Shown here: positions 34,670 to 47,478 of the stretch, piece by piece
Position numbering within the stretch: the first letter of the stretch is position 1
Layout: each line of letters opens with the position of its first letter
NCBI GenBank assembly: GCA_003508835.1
Contig: PUFA01000034.1
Coordinates: forward strand, 5,606,501 to 5,670,500
Length of the DNA: 64,000 bases
Direction of reading: 5' to 3'
Origin: Eonycteris spelaea
Taxonomy: Eukaryota > Chordata > Mammalia > Chiroptera > Pteropodidae
Notes under the pieces: generated by a model
What the model saw: the letters and a program-made list of their open reading frames with translations, nothing else
What the model was told of the DNA's origin: nothing
The model's database searches: none
Position numbers and translations under genes: made by a program

Positions 34670-35330
34670 GTGCTAGTCTTATTGTTATTGTGGTAAGAAC
34701 ACGTGACACAAAATCTGCCCTTTTAACTGTATAATGCAGTGCACTGTTATCTATAGGGACAACATTGTGCATCACATCTCTAGAACTTAATTATCTGGCA
34801 TAACTGAAATTTTATACACATCCATTAGCAAGTCCTCATTTTCTCCTCCAACCAGTCCCTGGAAAGCACCATTCTATTCTTTGCTTCTGTGAGTTTATCT
34901 TAAATAATTCATGCAAATGATATCCTGCAGTTTTTGCCTGTGACTGGCTTCTTTCACCCAGCATAATGTCCTTAACGTTCACCCATGTTATCTATTTTGC
35001 AGGATTTCCTTCTTTTTAAAAGCTGAGTAATATTCGATTGTATATCTATACCACTGTTTCTTTATCCATTGATCTGTCAAAGGGCATTTAGGTTTTTCCT
35101 ACATCTCGCCTGTCGTGAATATTGCGTATCGGACAAGGGAGCGCTAAGATCTTTTCGAGATCCCGATTTCAATTACTTTGGATAAATATACAGAAGTGAG
35201 AATTTCCGGATCGTCTGGTAGTTCTAGTTTTAAGTTTTTGAGGAACTGCCATGCCGGCTTCCACAACAGCTACACCAGTTCTGCATTCCGCTGGCGGCAT
35301 TCCAGGATTCCAATTTCTCCACCTCGATTT
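34670..35330 (-). mobile_element. L1 3' region, antisense
   Basis: Text such as ggcttctttcacccagcata, gctgagtaatattcgattg and ttgaggaactgccatgccgg is reverse L1. It lies in copy B intron 4. Confidence 0.75.
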
Positions 35331-35999
35331 CGTTTTATTTTGCAACCCAATGAGACGTATTTCTGTCTCATGTTGACCAAGTTTCGTTTTCACTCCCAGT
35401 TTTCCCTACCTGCTTGAATAATCATAGCGCACCCTTTTCTTTTTCAACCGCCATGGCAAATGTTCTCAGAGCAGTGAGAGATGTGAAGCTGATCTATCGA
35501 ATTACACATGAAAATAATAAACGCTATATCATGCAGTAGCTTTCGCATATAAAGTGTTTGATCAGGAATCATCTAAAAGGACAGAAGATGAGCTGAGGCA
35601 GAGGTGGATGTCTCCTAGGGAACTTGAAGGGATTAGGTGTTTCTTCTCATCTCCTGTGCGATGATGTGTTTCATTATATTAGCAAGTTGATCAGAGATAA
35701 AGCAATGACTGAAAATATTTTCCTTGACCTAATACTCTTGGCTGCATAATCTTTGGTATGTGTTTTGGCCTTAAAGAGTTTCTCAGTGTACTAACACATG
35801 CATCGCAAGGGCCCAGAAGAGGAGATAGAGGGAAAGAAAACATATTTTTTGAAGTGGCCAAAAACTTCCTAGATTTGGTCAAAAACATTAACTTACATAT
35901 CCAAGAACTCATAGACATGAATTTAAAACAACAATTTACACACCCAAGAAACTCATCCATGAACTCCAAGTAATTTACAGTCAGGTTTAAGTCTACCTG

Positions 36000-36870
36000 T
36001 GTTATTTATTTGCTATCTGACCCTTCTGTTCATTTGTGTTTATTTATCTTTTTGTGTTAATTGAGCTTTTTTTATTTCATTTTTATTTCCTCTATTAGTA
36101 ATTTTTTTTGGCTATAAGTTTTTGTTTTACAATTTTAGCGGGATTAGATTTTGAATTTATCAGTTTACCTTAAATTACCATTCCACCACTTAATGTATAA
36201 ACAGAGTAACATAATTCCATTTACTCACCGTTTTATATATTTCACTCCTATAGCTGTTATAGACCCTATAATATATTATTATATTTATTAAAATATTATT
36301 GATCATATTTGTTATATTATTATTATATTGTTAATTTGCTTTAAACAAAAAATTTTTGTTTAAAAAATTATGACAAGAAGAAATAATCTTTTATATTTAC
36401 TCCTATATTTAGCCTTCCAGTAGTTTTCATTCCTTTCTATAGATCCAGGTTTCCATCTGATTCTCTTTCACTTAAAAACTTACTTTAAATATTTCTTATA
36501 GTGTTAACCTCCTGGTGACAATCAAATTTTGTTTATCTGAAAATGCATTTTACTCTCATTTTTAAAGCATATTTTGGTGGATTAAAATTCTAGGTTGGTA
36601 ATTTTTTTTTCGCACCTTAAAGATTTGTTATTCCATTGTCTTCTGGCTGGCATCAAGAAGTTAACTGTCATTCTCATTGCTGTTCCTATGTGATACTTTT
36701 TTTCCTTTGGCTACTTTTTCTGGTTGTATTTGACTTTCAGCAATTTGGCTATATTTATGATTTCTCTGTGAAAAAGTATGATTTTTAGCTCACCTTGTTT
36801 GTTCTTATTTTTATTATTGTTACTGTCCTTCAGCCTCTAACAAAAATAGACCACTATCTACCCCTCCATT
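36000..36870 (-). mobile_element. older L1 fragment, antisense
   Basis: tccattgtcttctggctggcat and agattttgaatttatcag are typical of reverse L1M-type sequence. Boundaries are approximate. Confidence 0.5.
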
Positions 36871-39590
36871 TAAATATTTGGTGTTTTTTTTTTTTTTTTA
36901 GCAGCCTCACTCGTGGTTAGGAAAAATAACTCAAGCTAAACTGAAATCAGTTTAACTTTAATGCTTCATGGTTATGCTTAGGAGGTGGGAGAACCTGGAA
37001 GTTGGTAAAATAATTTTTCAGAGTTATTTGTACTTTTCCCTAACTACAGCTTCCACATAGTTAAAAGGTAAATGTATATTATTCTTGAATATTTCCGAAT
37101 AGATTGGTTCACAGCCATCTTGCATTTCTATTGCAATACCATGTAGCAAGACATCATTCTACTAAAGAAACACTAGGAAAATTTGAAAAATAGAAAGAAC
37201 TAACTGTCAGAATGTGATATGGTTTAGTAAAGTACAAACAAATAATATGTTTTGATGTATTAAAAAGAATTCTCAGAATGCTTTATCATAGACATGAGAA
37301 AAGTCAAGGGTTAAGCCACGTGAACAGTGAGGACGCTGAGATTCTGAGAGACAGTGGAAGTGAGATTTATAAAGTGCCTGTGGGATTTTCCCAGAGAGTA
37401 GTTTAGAACTTCTTATCTGAGGCCCCACAATGCTCCTTTATCTAATTTGTCAATTCAGTCAGATATTTGGTAAGTTTAGTAAAGAGAAAATTATTTTAGA
37501 CAGTTAATTTTGGTTTCATTTTTAAAATCATCTAATTCCTGGACAGGACTAAACAAACCTAGTATCTTAAGGTCAGGAGACACATGCGCAGTAGGGAAAG
37601 AAGAGAACTGGACCTCACTGCTGTGTGACATTTGGTGCTCAGTGAAGTTATCATTCACATATCGAACTCGGAATACCGATAAAAAAAAAATCATTCCTCT
37701 AGAAGTTAATCCAATCCCTATGAATCCTCTCACATATCATTACTATTCTAATGTCTAGGCAAATTTTTAAGTAAATTTAGCAAAGAGGATTAATTGATCT
37801 CTAATGCAAAAGGTTAGTATTCAGATTTAAAAAGAAATTCTAAGATTATTGATCATTCGTGGTTTTTACTGTCATGTGATATAATAAGTTTACATTGAAA
37901 AATTGTTTCTTCTATAAAAAATATTTACCTCCGTTTCTTTTTCATAATACAGAAATTGGTCAATTTAATGAAAATTGGTCAAAGTAGATACCTAGGACCA
38001 ATTATTCTCTGCTAGAGTGCTTGTTTATTAATATGCTCCTGGGATTTTGCTGGTTCCTCCTCCATAGTAAGCACTTGATTAGCATTTCTTGAAGAAAAAA
38101 GAAAAGGAATAAATACAACATTAAAAAAAAAACAACTTTGGGCTATTAAACTTTTTAAATTTAACCAGTCTATTTTTATATAAGCATGACTTAATATTTT
38201 TTAAATGCTTTAGAACATGTTCCTAATGCTTTCCTTTAAATTATAAGGTACACTGGTGAATGCCAGGCCCATAATTCCATAATACATGGGACACAAATGA
38301 TCAAATAAGATTTCGAAGTGTTTCTATCTGTGAAATTATAGATATTGAGAGCTCCCCTGTGTTTAGTGCTAAATACCGAACAGAAGAATACAAATACATT
38401 TTTTTCTAAGAACTTACAAGCCAAGGCAATGTACTCTGCATGGTAGTTTTATGGCTTCTCAGTGGCCAAGTGGATGACATTCAGAAATGTAATTTTAGGT
38501 ATCTGCGAAAGTAATTTCTGTATTTAGACTAAAAAAAAAAAAATCTTAGGATTCAATGTCACTGTCGGCCTGACATCAGGACTGTGTTTTCATCTGAATC
38601 CACCATATATACAGCCGTTACCCAAAACTAAGTAATCACTGACAAGCTGTTTAAGCATCTGTACAGAATAAATCAAGATTCCAGCCTGGAATAATTTGCA
38701 TAATAAAAAGGCAACTGCCATTTGATTTAATCTAGATTTCAAAAGCATCAGTCCAGGATAACATTTGTTAAAGGGGAAAAATTGTTAGCTGAAGAAGGAC
38801 CACCTGGAATTACAAGGTCCACCTGTTAACCTTCATTTTTTGGGACCTCGGGATAGTCGTGGGTTTTGTTATATTTAATTAGTACTTTTTTGCACTGAAA
38901 TAATGCATTTTCATTGAGTCACATAATTTTCAAATGCTTGTATTTGTTTTGAATGTGAGGATTTGGGGAGGGATGTAAAAATAGTTCACACTTTTCTTTC
39001 AGTTTCATATTTTTAAATAGATTCAAGTTACAAAGGTTTTAACTAAATTGTGTGAAGAATTTCCATGCATATATGGTAGTCTTGCCTGACTAAATTAAAA
39101 AAGCCAGTACAACAATCTAAAATGAATTAATTGCCAGATTGAATCAAATACGAAAGAAAATAATTTGAATTTTCCAGAGAAAAATTCACCTATGAGGCTT
39201 TGAAATTGCTAATGTAGACAATCAATGTACCAGTGAACAATCTCCAGGTAAATTAGAACTCACCAAGTTGACCTGTTATCTCTCATCATATGTCTAATTT
39301 AAAAAGTGGATTTATACCAAATAACATTTAATATTCTCTAGTTGCAGAATACTTGGAATATTTGGTTAAATTTTAGAGAACGTTTAACCAGTGTTAAATT
39401 TTTATAATATATTACATCTCAGGGAATAATAAAATACAGCATTTCACTATTGCATTCACCCTCCTTTCCTTTTTCTCTGCTCAAAGAGCTTCGTTAATGA
39501 AAGCTTGGTGAGCAGAGCTGTCTTGGGGACAAGTCACTGCTCTGTACTGAGAATCACCTATGTGTTCTTTCAAAACCTTTTCCACTTGGA
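36871..39590. other. copy B intron 4, remainder
   Basis: AT-rich, no gene or clear repeat recognised up to exon 5. Confidence 0.4.
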
Positions 39591-39599
39591 CAATGTTAG

Positions 39600-39741
39600 A
39601 TTGCAGACTGGCCATTAATCTCAGCGTGGGATGCTATGCCCTGGTGTTTGGAATCAACGCCTTCGTTGCTTTGGCGATCCAGACTGTCAGGACGGTGACT
39701 GTGGTTGACAAACGAGGGCTGGGGCTTCCGGTCAACATTTG
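39600..39741 (+). pseudogene. copy B exon 5 with +1 and -1 indels
   Basis: Homologous to copy A exon 5 ([31 protein letters not shown]). An extra base near its start and a missing base at its end (ATTTG|gtaagt against ATTCAG|gtaagc) leave the length at 142. With the ancestral acceptor (gttag at 39599) the frame stops after six codons; an acceptor at 39606 (ttgcag) would keep it open, but the join to exon 6 then hits TAG. Confidence 0.85.
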
Positions 39742-39814
39742 GTAAGTGCATCACTTCTGTGCCCCCCCCTCCGACACAGAGGTATTCATTAAACTATGTC
39801 TGTACATACATACC

Positions 39815-40140
39815 TATATTATTTAATCAGATTTACTGATATGTTATTCACATATGAAAATTTACACGTAAATACATCTATGTACAGTTCTATCAATTTG
39901 GGCAAAATATAGTTACATAGGCACCACCACAATGAAGATAAAGAATGTTGTTGTTTTTTTTTACCCAAACATGCCCCATGCCACTGTGTAGTCAACTCCC
40001 CCCCTGCCCTTGCTCCCCAGAAACCGCCGATTGGTTTCTATCCCTTTAACTTTGTCATTTTAGAAAGTCATATAAAGGGAATCAAATGTTTACAGCCGTT
40101 TGTTTCTGGATTCTTCATTTCACAAAATCTATGTTGAGAA
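39815..40140 (-). mobile_element. old L1 fragment, antisense
   Basis: atttactgatatgttattcac, tcaatttgggcaaaatatag and tttctggattcttcatttcac match reverse L1 3' text. Confidence 0.6.
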
Positions 40141-43100
40141 ATATAAATGCAACATTAAGACACATTCTATTTCTTAAGAAACCTTTTCATTAAACAGGAA
40201 AAAGAATGAGAGAACTACGTAAGATCGAGCCATAAGTCATCTCAGTGTAAGTGGTTCTCGTTGCCCTGGCTAAGGGTCAATCTTATTAAAGCTTAGTTCA
40301 TAAATTCCGGAAACTCATTCAGTCTCAGGGACAAAATGGCCTATCGTACATATCTCCAAAAATATTCAATACAAAACACTTAGAATATTGAGCTATCTTT
40401 TTGCAAAACACAAAGATAAAACAAAATTATTTTTGGAAAACACAATTAAATGAAATAATATCAGGACATCCAAAGCATCTATTTGAATCTCACACTTGTT
40501 CAAGAAGGAAGGATATCTTCATTTAATAAATATTAACACTAAGAGGCGTATAGAGTCGATACTTTTTGAGATTGTAAAACAAGCCATTGTTGCTTTCTGA
40601 AATTAAATTTAAATTGCTGATTTGTTATCCGGCTTGCGATTTGATTCCAGTTTTTTAGAAATCATTAAGTGTGTAATATGATGGAGAGACCGCAGGCTTG
40701 AAATGAGCAAAATAGGATTTGCTCCTCAAGTTTATTAGTGACTTCTTAAAAACTTTTCATTTTGGAAAATACAAATGCATTTTTAAAAATCAAAAGAATA
40801 TGGAATAAAGCCTTACGTGCCCATCAACTCAACGTCAGTGATGCTCATTTTGGGACGAATCTCGTTTCATTTGTACTCCCACATGTACTTCCTCATGCCT
40901 TCCCCAGAGACATAACATTTTTTAATATCTTAGTTTTCTCATCAATGAAATGGAGAATATAACATCTACTTCCTGAGGCCTGACACAGATTAAATGCCAG
41001 CTTATAAAGCATACCATTCCTGGCCCATAATGTCCTCAATACCTACGTGTGTTTCTCTGTTTTTCTAACGGAATAAATAACATCTATTCACATTAATCAA
41101 CACACATGCACTTATCTTTTCTAAGGACTTTTACATTAATTATCTCCAGTTGGTTCTTTTATTTTTTCTGCAAATCCATTTTGTCTTAATTTGATTTAAT
41201 GTATTCCTATAACTGAAGTAGGCAAAAGAGGACCTGAGATAAAAATAACTCATCAATCTCTCTCCTCCTTTCTGCTACTGTTTTGCATAACTTGATTTAA
41301 ATTTTTGCTTGTTGGCAAATCAATACACTTTGACCTTTCCAGGGAATTCACATGAACATCAAAAGCTTGGGGAAAAAATTAAAGCAAAAAAAGTCAAGCT
41401 TCGCTTTGTTTCCTAGATAATTCAAGGTTCTCAAATCTTTTTACCTTCTGCACAAGGGAAATCCAGATTTAAGGCACAAAATCTTCTTTTGTAGTTCTGT
41501 CATATCTTCTACTTTCTGCCACCATCCTCAATGCTACGACAACTTTCGTCAAGGTTCTTTCATGAAAAGTCATTTTAAAATTCAACTTCTAATGAAAAGA
41601 CAGTTAACCCAGGTGCCAGAGCAGGGTAAGCAAAAAACATACAGTCTAAAGGCGTAACAGAAGAAAAATCCTATTCTATAACATATTTTCCTAGATAAAA
41701 AAAAAAAATGTGTTATTGGAGATACCTGGTTTTGAAAAGCAAGCTTCTTAAAAATTGAATTTTTCATAGGAATCTAATTAAATATGCTTGAATTAAACTC
41801 CTGAAAGCCAGGAATATAGAGTTATATTGATTGCTAACTCGCAAATCTCAATCATCAATGTGCATTTGTCATTGATTATGCACTGATGATATCCCATGAG
41901 CTCCTTGATATAATGCCAAATGCCATTTTAAAGATTGAAATCTAAAAAAAAAAAAAAACAAGAAAATACAGCCCGAGTCAGCGTTTTTGTATGACACAGA
42001 GTTTCATCAGGAAGAAGCCTTCGCTGAAATATTCTAAAGAAATTCTTCCATTTTTTTTAGCATTTCTGAAACTGTTGACACAATACGGGATATTTATGGG
42101 TTTCCCAATTTAAAAGGACGGTGGAGATATTAAAAAGTGATGGAAATATTACTAACAGGCTAAAAGAGAAAAGACCCATGAGAAAGGCTAAAAAAAAAAA
42201 AAAAACTTTTTACTTCATCTGGATAAAGCTAAGGAGTAATTCATCCATGATCTTTACGTATCCAGCTCGTTATGTAAGGAGTGGCCACTGCACAGTTTCT
42301 GTCTTTGCTGAAGGCATAAGCATGTACGGCGGGAAGTCTTGCTTTAAAAAAAAAAAAAAAAAGATGAAATTTGTAAGTCTGAAGATGAAGGGGTTTTCGG
42401 AGGAAGTGGGTATCTAACCACACAATGTCTTGAAAAAGATTAATTTTTAAAACGATTCCTTTAATTAAGTAAATGAAGTAATAACATCCCAAGTGGCACA
42501 TCGAAACACCCACCTATTGCTGCGTGGTGCCTGTTACATTATCCTCACCGGGTCCCACCTTTCCAATTTGCAGAGATGCCCTTTGGGATGAACAGATTGG
42601 GCCAGCATCAGTTTCTTCTTGATTAAGGGAGCTGACCCCAATTCCCCTCTCCCATTCACGAATCTCACCGCACTCACCCTCTTCCTCCCCACATGGTCTT
42701 GGGGCTTATGATAAGATATGAAAAGCAATTCTTGACACTGTAGGAAAGGAAAATGGTTTTTTCCTCTTATCCGTTTCCTAATTAGCTGGGTCTCTGTAAC
42801 AAAAGACAGATTAACAAGAGACAGCACAAAGATTCGTTTGAGAATAAGCCTTATGTAACACAGGAGCCTTCACAGGCAAAAGACCCAAAGAAATAGGTTA
42901 AACCTGAGTGTTTTATACTAGATTTGATGAAGAATGGAGAATTGTGGGGGAAAAAAATGGGAGAGGACAGAAAGGATATGAGCTAAGAGTAATAAACAGG
43001 GGAAGCGTTGGTGGCCTGTTTATTAGATTCTTCTTGGTGCCCCTCCATCTTCAGAGACAAGGATGGCCTGCTTCAGGGGAAGGTCAAAGTCTTTCCTGCA

Positions 43101-43949
43101 CCTGTAATGTCTTCAGTCCTGTTAGTTAAATATTCAATATGTCAGTTGCCCTGTTTTGGGTAGTGCTCCTGAACCTCATCACCGTGAAGTTGGGAATACA
43201 CATGAAAAAGGAAAGGGAGAGGCCGGTGGTGCACAGCGGCCCCTCGACGTCATGAAAACCACAGCTACTGAGCTGCTCTGTCTTTCGGATCCTCACTGGG
43301 AGATGCAAAGTGATGCCCTACTCTCTTGGCAGAAGCCATTGCACTCAGCCACTCTGGGGCCAGCCAGATGGACCCTGATTGTACACTCCATTAGATTACT
43401 AAGCTAGGATACTGGTACTTTATCTACCCTTAATTAATTAAAATTAGAATTATGAAAATGGATTTTTTTAGTTGTAACCAAAGGTCTAGTAAGGGAAGGG
43501 GCACTCTAAACAGAAAGATTACCTCACGAAGAGTAGAAGAGAGATGCTATTATTTTCAGTGCATGAAACAAGGATTTATTCGGATTTGGGGCAGCCCTCA
43601 TATACATCAAAATTGAAAAATTTCCATTCGTTTAAAGTATGTAATATTTGCCAAACCAGATAGCTCAAGCTAATGAGATGTTCTCACGTCGCATTCATTA
43701 AACTCAGAACATGTGATATGGGTTGATCTGTCAGCCTTGGGTTTCACTATTTCATCAAATATAGTTGATAACTTAACTCAAAGAATAATAGAAGTTGAAG
43801 GTAAGATTTTCATTAATTAAACAAAATAACTTCTTGGATCGCTGATCTTCAAAACATCGACTTGTTTTCTTACTCTTCTTTCTGATGAAGATGGCCTCAG
43901 TGCAGTTTCCTTTAGGGAAACAAGATTGGGTGGTTGAGTTTAAATTTGT
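40141..43949. other. copy B intron 5, gene-free
   Basis: It contains a MIR piece (about 40930-41040) and several poly-A tracts; no supported exon. Confidence 0.4.
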
Positions 43950-46280
43950 TTATAACTTAAACAAATTTCAAAAGGTGTTTTTAAAAATATTAAATTAAGA
44001 AAGGCTGACTTCCATTAAAACAACAACAGACTAGATATTAGAAAAATCCTACAAAACATCTAAAATTCCTGGATGTAAATCTAGATTTTTTTAAGTCAAT
44101 GGCTGAATTGGTAAGAAGAAGAAGAAAAAAAAAATCCTCAGAGGCCAAAGCAGGACAGGAAACAAAACAGATAAGGAAGCACTGAATCTGTCATGTGCTC
44201 AAGGCATCTGCTGATTTCCCCGGTGACCTGGAATTTTGGTTTTCATAGTAGAACAAAACAAAATGTGAAATTAATGGGGCGGGGGAGGGTACAACAAAGA
44301 AGGCTAATCTGGGTGATGTCAGAGAAATTTACCCACAGTATTTCTCTTCAAAAAGAGCACTCATATAATTCTGTAGTGGAACTGCACAAAAACAAAGGGG
44401 AAAAAAATCTCCAAAAATAAGTCAGAGGAATACAAAGAACGACAATAATAACAGAGAAATGACAAGTAGATTGGAAACTGACTTCTCAGTAGCACACAAC
44501 GGGAACCAGAAAAACAACGGCTTCAAAGGGCTGGGGAAAAGAATTTCCAGCCTAGAATCATACACAAAGGGAGACTGCATTTCACAAATGAGGGCCAAAT
44601 GAAGACATTTTTAGACAAGCGAATAGAATGAGTGTCAATATCAACAGACCCTTATGAAAGCAGTTTGAAGAAGAAGGAACGTCATCCCAGAATAAGGTAT
44701 GTGATGCAAGGAGGAATGAGAAAAAGAAAGGGAACCCGTGAATAAATCTAAATAAACACTGACCGCATAAAAGAGTAATACAGACAGTCCCTTACTTACG
44801 ATGGTTCGACTTAATGGTTTTTCAATCTTACAGTGGTTGCATATGCAATATTCATTCGGTAGAAACTGTAAGTAGAATTTTGGATTTTGATCTTTTCTCA
44901 GGCTGGGAGTATGAGGTGTGATGCTTTCTCGTGATGCTGGCGAACTCCCAGTCGGCCAAGGGTCACATGCATAAACGACTAAAACTTGGCAGTGGATTCA
45001 TTGTGTTAGATGATTGTGCCCAACTGTAGGTTCATGTGAGTGTTCTGAGCACATTGAAAATAGGCTGGGCTAAGCTGTGGTGTTCGGTAGGTTAGGTGTA
45101 TTAAATACATTTTTTCACATGATATTTTCAGTTTACGATGAGTTTATTGGGCCATAACCCCACTGTAATTCAAAGAGCATCTGTACTTAGGTTTTATGTC
45201 TTGATGTGTTTTCAAAAAGATGTCCAAAATACTGGATAACAATAGCATATAAGTCAGTAGAAGAATGTTCAAAACTAAAGATTTTTGTCCTGTTCTGGAG
45301 GAGGGTAAAAATTAGGGTGGTATACCAAGAAGAGAGTATGTTAGCAGTCCATCTGGCTGACAGACAGGTTTTATCACCATCATTGCTTTGAATTGTTGGG
45401 TCATGGCAGTAATAAAATGCAGACAGCCTTTTAAGAGTTTTATTAGTGTTTTTAAATCCTCTACAGACAATTCTCCCCCTTACTGCCCAGACAACCCCTA
45501 CCACCATCACCCTTGTACACACTGATTTGTTCAAGAGCTAACATCTCAAGTGCAACTACTAAAAAATTAAAACTATATTACACAATTTCTATAGAGAAAA
45601 GAGGAATAAAACATATTATATGAAAAAATAATAAAAGAATTTAAGGAAGGAGAAAATTTAGGAATAGGAAAAATAGGAAAAATATGATGGTAAAAAATAA
45701 ATACAAACCTGCCAATTACCACTAATACAATAAGTGAACTTCTAGATCGTAACTATCAATTTGCAAGAAATAGAGGAGACTAATGAACTCACTATATGGT
45801 CTTCACAGATATCACCAAAATTCAGAATCCGGGAAACTCTATAGTTTTTTTCAACAAATAAAATGTGAGGGAGAAAGAAAGAGAGGTAGATAGTGTCTAG
45901 GAGATTTATCAATTGCAATGTGTGGATTTTATTTGAATTCTGATTCAGACCAAGAAACTAAAAGTATGAGACAATTAAAAGAAATATGAATGCTGACTAG
46001 ATAATTTTAGAAAATTATTAATTTTTTAGGCATGACAATAGTTTACAGTTACACTTTTATGAGTATTTTTAAAGATAGAAATATTTATTAAATTAAATGA
46101 CACGGGATTGATTAATCTATGAGAGGAAGGGGTAAGTGGTTGGGTCATTGATGAAACAGATTGACTATAAGTTGGTAATTGATGAAACCAAATGATAGGT
46201 ACGTGGGCATTTGTATACTATTCTCTTCACTTTTATGAATGTTTATAATTTTTCAAAAATAAAAATTAAGCAATTGAAAG
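43950..46280 (+). mobile_element. old L1M element, interrupted
   Basis: aacaacggcttcaaagggctgg, gcctagaatcatacacaaag and the closing [27 protein letters not shown] text follow an L1M 3' part in plus orientation. A Tigger-like element is inserted at 44790-45183. Confidence 0.55.
44790..45183. mobile_element. Tigger-like DNA transposon (MITE)
   Basis: It starts cagtcccttacttacgatgg, contains tgtgttagatgattgtgccc and ggtaggttaggtgtattaaa, and ends with an imperfect inverted copy of the start (taattcaaagagcatctgta). Confidence 0.65.
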
Positions 46281-46779
46281 CTAACCTACCCAATAAAATT
46301 TTTAAATAATAAAAAATATTGTCTGGTGGGATTTTAAAAGGGTCACAAGCATATTCTATTTATAGGAAACACATCTAAAATATAAAGACATCTAAAGTTG
46401 GGGGAGGGAAGAGAGAAAATTCACACCATGCAAACAAAAAGTTTTTGAAGTTAATTATTAAAAGATAAAATATAATTAAGACCTGTCGATCTGAATATAT
46501 AAATAGGTTCATTAAAAATGATTAAAATTTCAATTTATTTATTAACTATATATGAATTTTAAATTTCTATATATCTATTACTATTTTAATATTTTGCATA
46601 GAAACACTGTAATTTTTTCAAATATATTGAATTCTAGGAAGAATACTTCCATTTTCATATACTAAATGGAAATGGAAATGAAATGCAAGAAGAAAGTGTA
46701 TATACATAATGGGGAGTTTCAGAACTAGAAAAGTTAAAATTTGTTGATTTCTTACTATCTTGGTACTCTTTACATAGCT

Positions 46780-46890
46780 TACATGTAATAACTTATTTGA
46801 TGCTCACAACAAACATGTGAGTAGGTATTGTTATTATTCTAATTTTACAAATAAGACAGCAGTGACTGGTTTATAATCTCTCAGCTAGTA
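46780..46890 (-). repeat. MIR SINE, antisense
   Basis: tgctcacaacaaacatgtgag, attctaattttacaaataag and ctctcagctagtagtg are a reverse MIR, just upstream of copy B exon 6. Confidence 0.65.
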
Positions 46891-46969
46891 GTGAAGCATC
46901 ATTATACACCTTTAGTATCAATATTCATTTTGCGTGCTTTACTGATTATTACCTTTCCTTTTTCTTCAG

Positions 46970-47066
46970 TTTTTAGTTTATGGAAGTTACTTTTCTGTCA
47001 TTGCTGGAATTTTCCTAACAGAAGCATTTACCTAATCTATTCAGCTGATGCAGAAAGAAAAAATGT
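46970..47066 (+). pseudogene. copy B exon 6, truncated by frameshift
   Basis: A strong acceptor (cctttttcttcag) is followed by FLVYGSYFSVIAGIFL, the last helix, here without the deletion seen in copy A. A base is lost just after, and TAA follows at TEAFT. The C-terminal tail is no longer recognisable. Confidence 0.82.
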
Positions 47067-47209
47067 AGTTTTACCACTGGTGATAATCCAAGTGAGTTGG
47101 AGGACTCAATTCCTGCTCCAAGCCTGGTTCACAATGTTAGCTGGTCTCTCCTACCACAGACTCAGAGGATGGACAACCTGAAAATATATAGTGCTAAACT
47201 GCAAGGTGG

Positions 47210-47478
47210 TGATTCTTAGCAGTCCTTGGCCTATAGACACATCACTCTATCTTGTCCTCTAATGTCATTTGGTGTTCTCCCTGTGTATCTGTGTCTGCAC
47301 ATCCAAATTATCCTCTTCTTATAAGGAAACCAATCCATACTGGATTTCAGGCCCACCCGAATCCAATATGACCTCATGTTAACTTGATTATATCTACAAA
47401 GTCCTTATTTCCATTAAGGTCATAGTCACAGGTTCCAAGAAAATTTAGAGGAGGGGACGATATTCAATCCAGTATAAA
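47210..47478 (-). mobile_element. MLT1-type LTR fragment, antisense
   Basis: gttctccctgtgtatctgtgtc, caatatgacctcatgttaac and ttccattaaggtcatagtcac match the reverse MLT1 LTR. Confidence 0.7.

Larger units (their letters stand above)
31262..47066 (+). pseudogene. SLC19A3 copy B, decayed tandem duplicate
   Basis: A second set of SLC19A3-like exons lies 21-31 kb downstream of copy A on the same strand: exon 3 first half (31262-31802), exon 4 (34170-34362), exon 5 (39600-39741) and exon 6 start (46970-47066). I found no exon 2 and no second half of exon 3. Lesions are a 1-base deletion and stop in exon 3 (31454-31456), several small indels near 31660-31715, a +1/-1 indel pair in exon 5, and a frameshift and stop in exon 6. 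Exons 4 and 5 differ clearly from copy A in protein, so the duplication is old, while exon 3 is nearly identical. Expression as a full transporter is not possible from this sequence; a short or non-coding transcript cannot be excluded. Confidence 0.87.
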
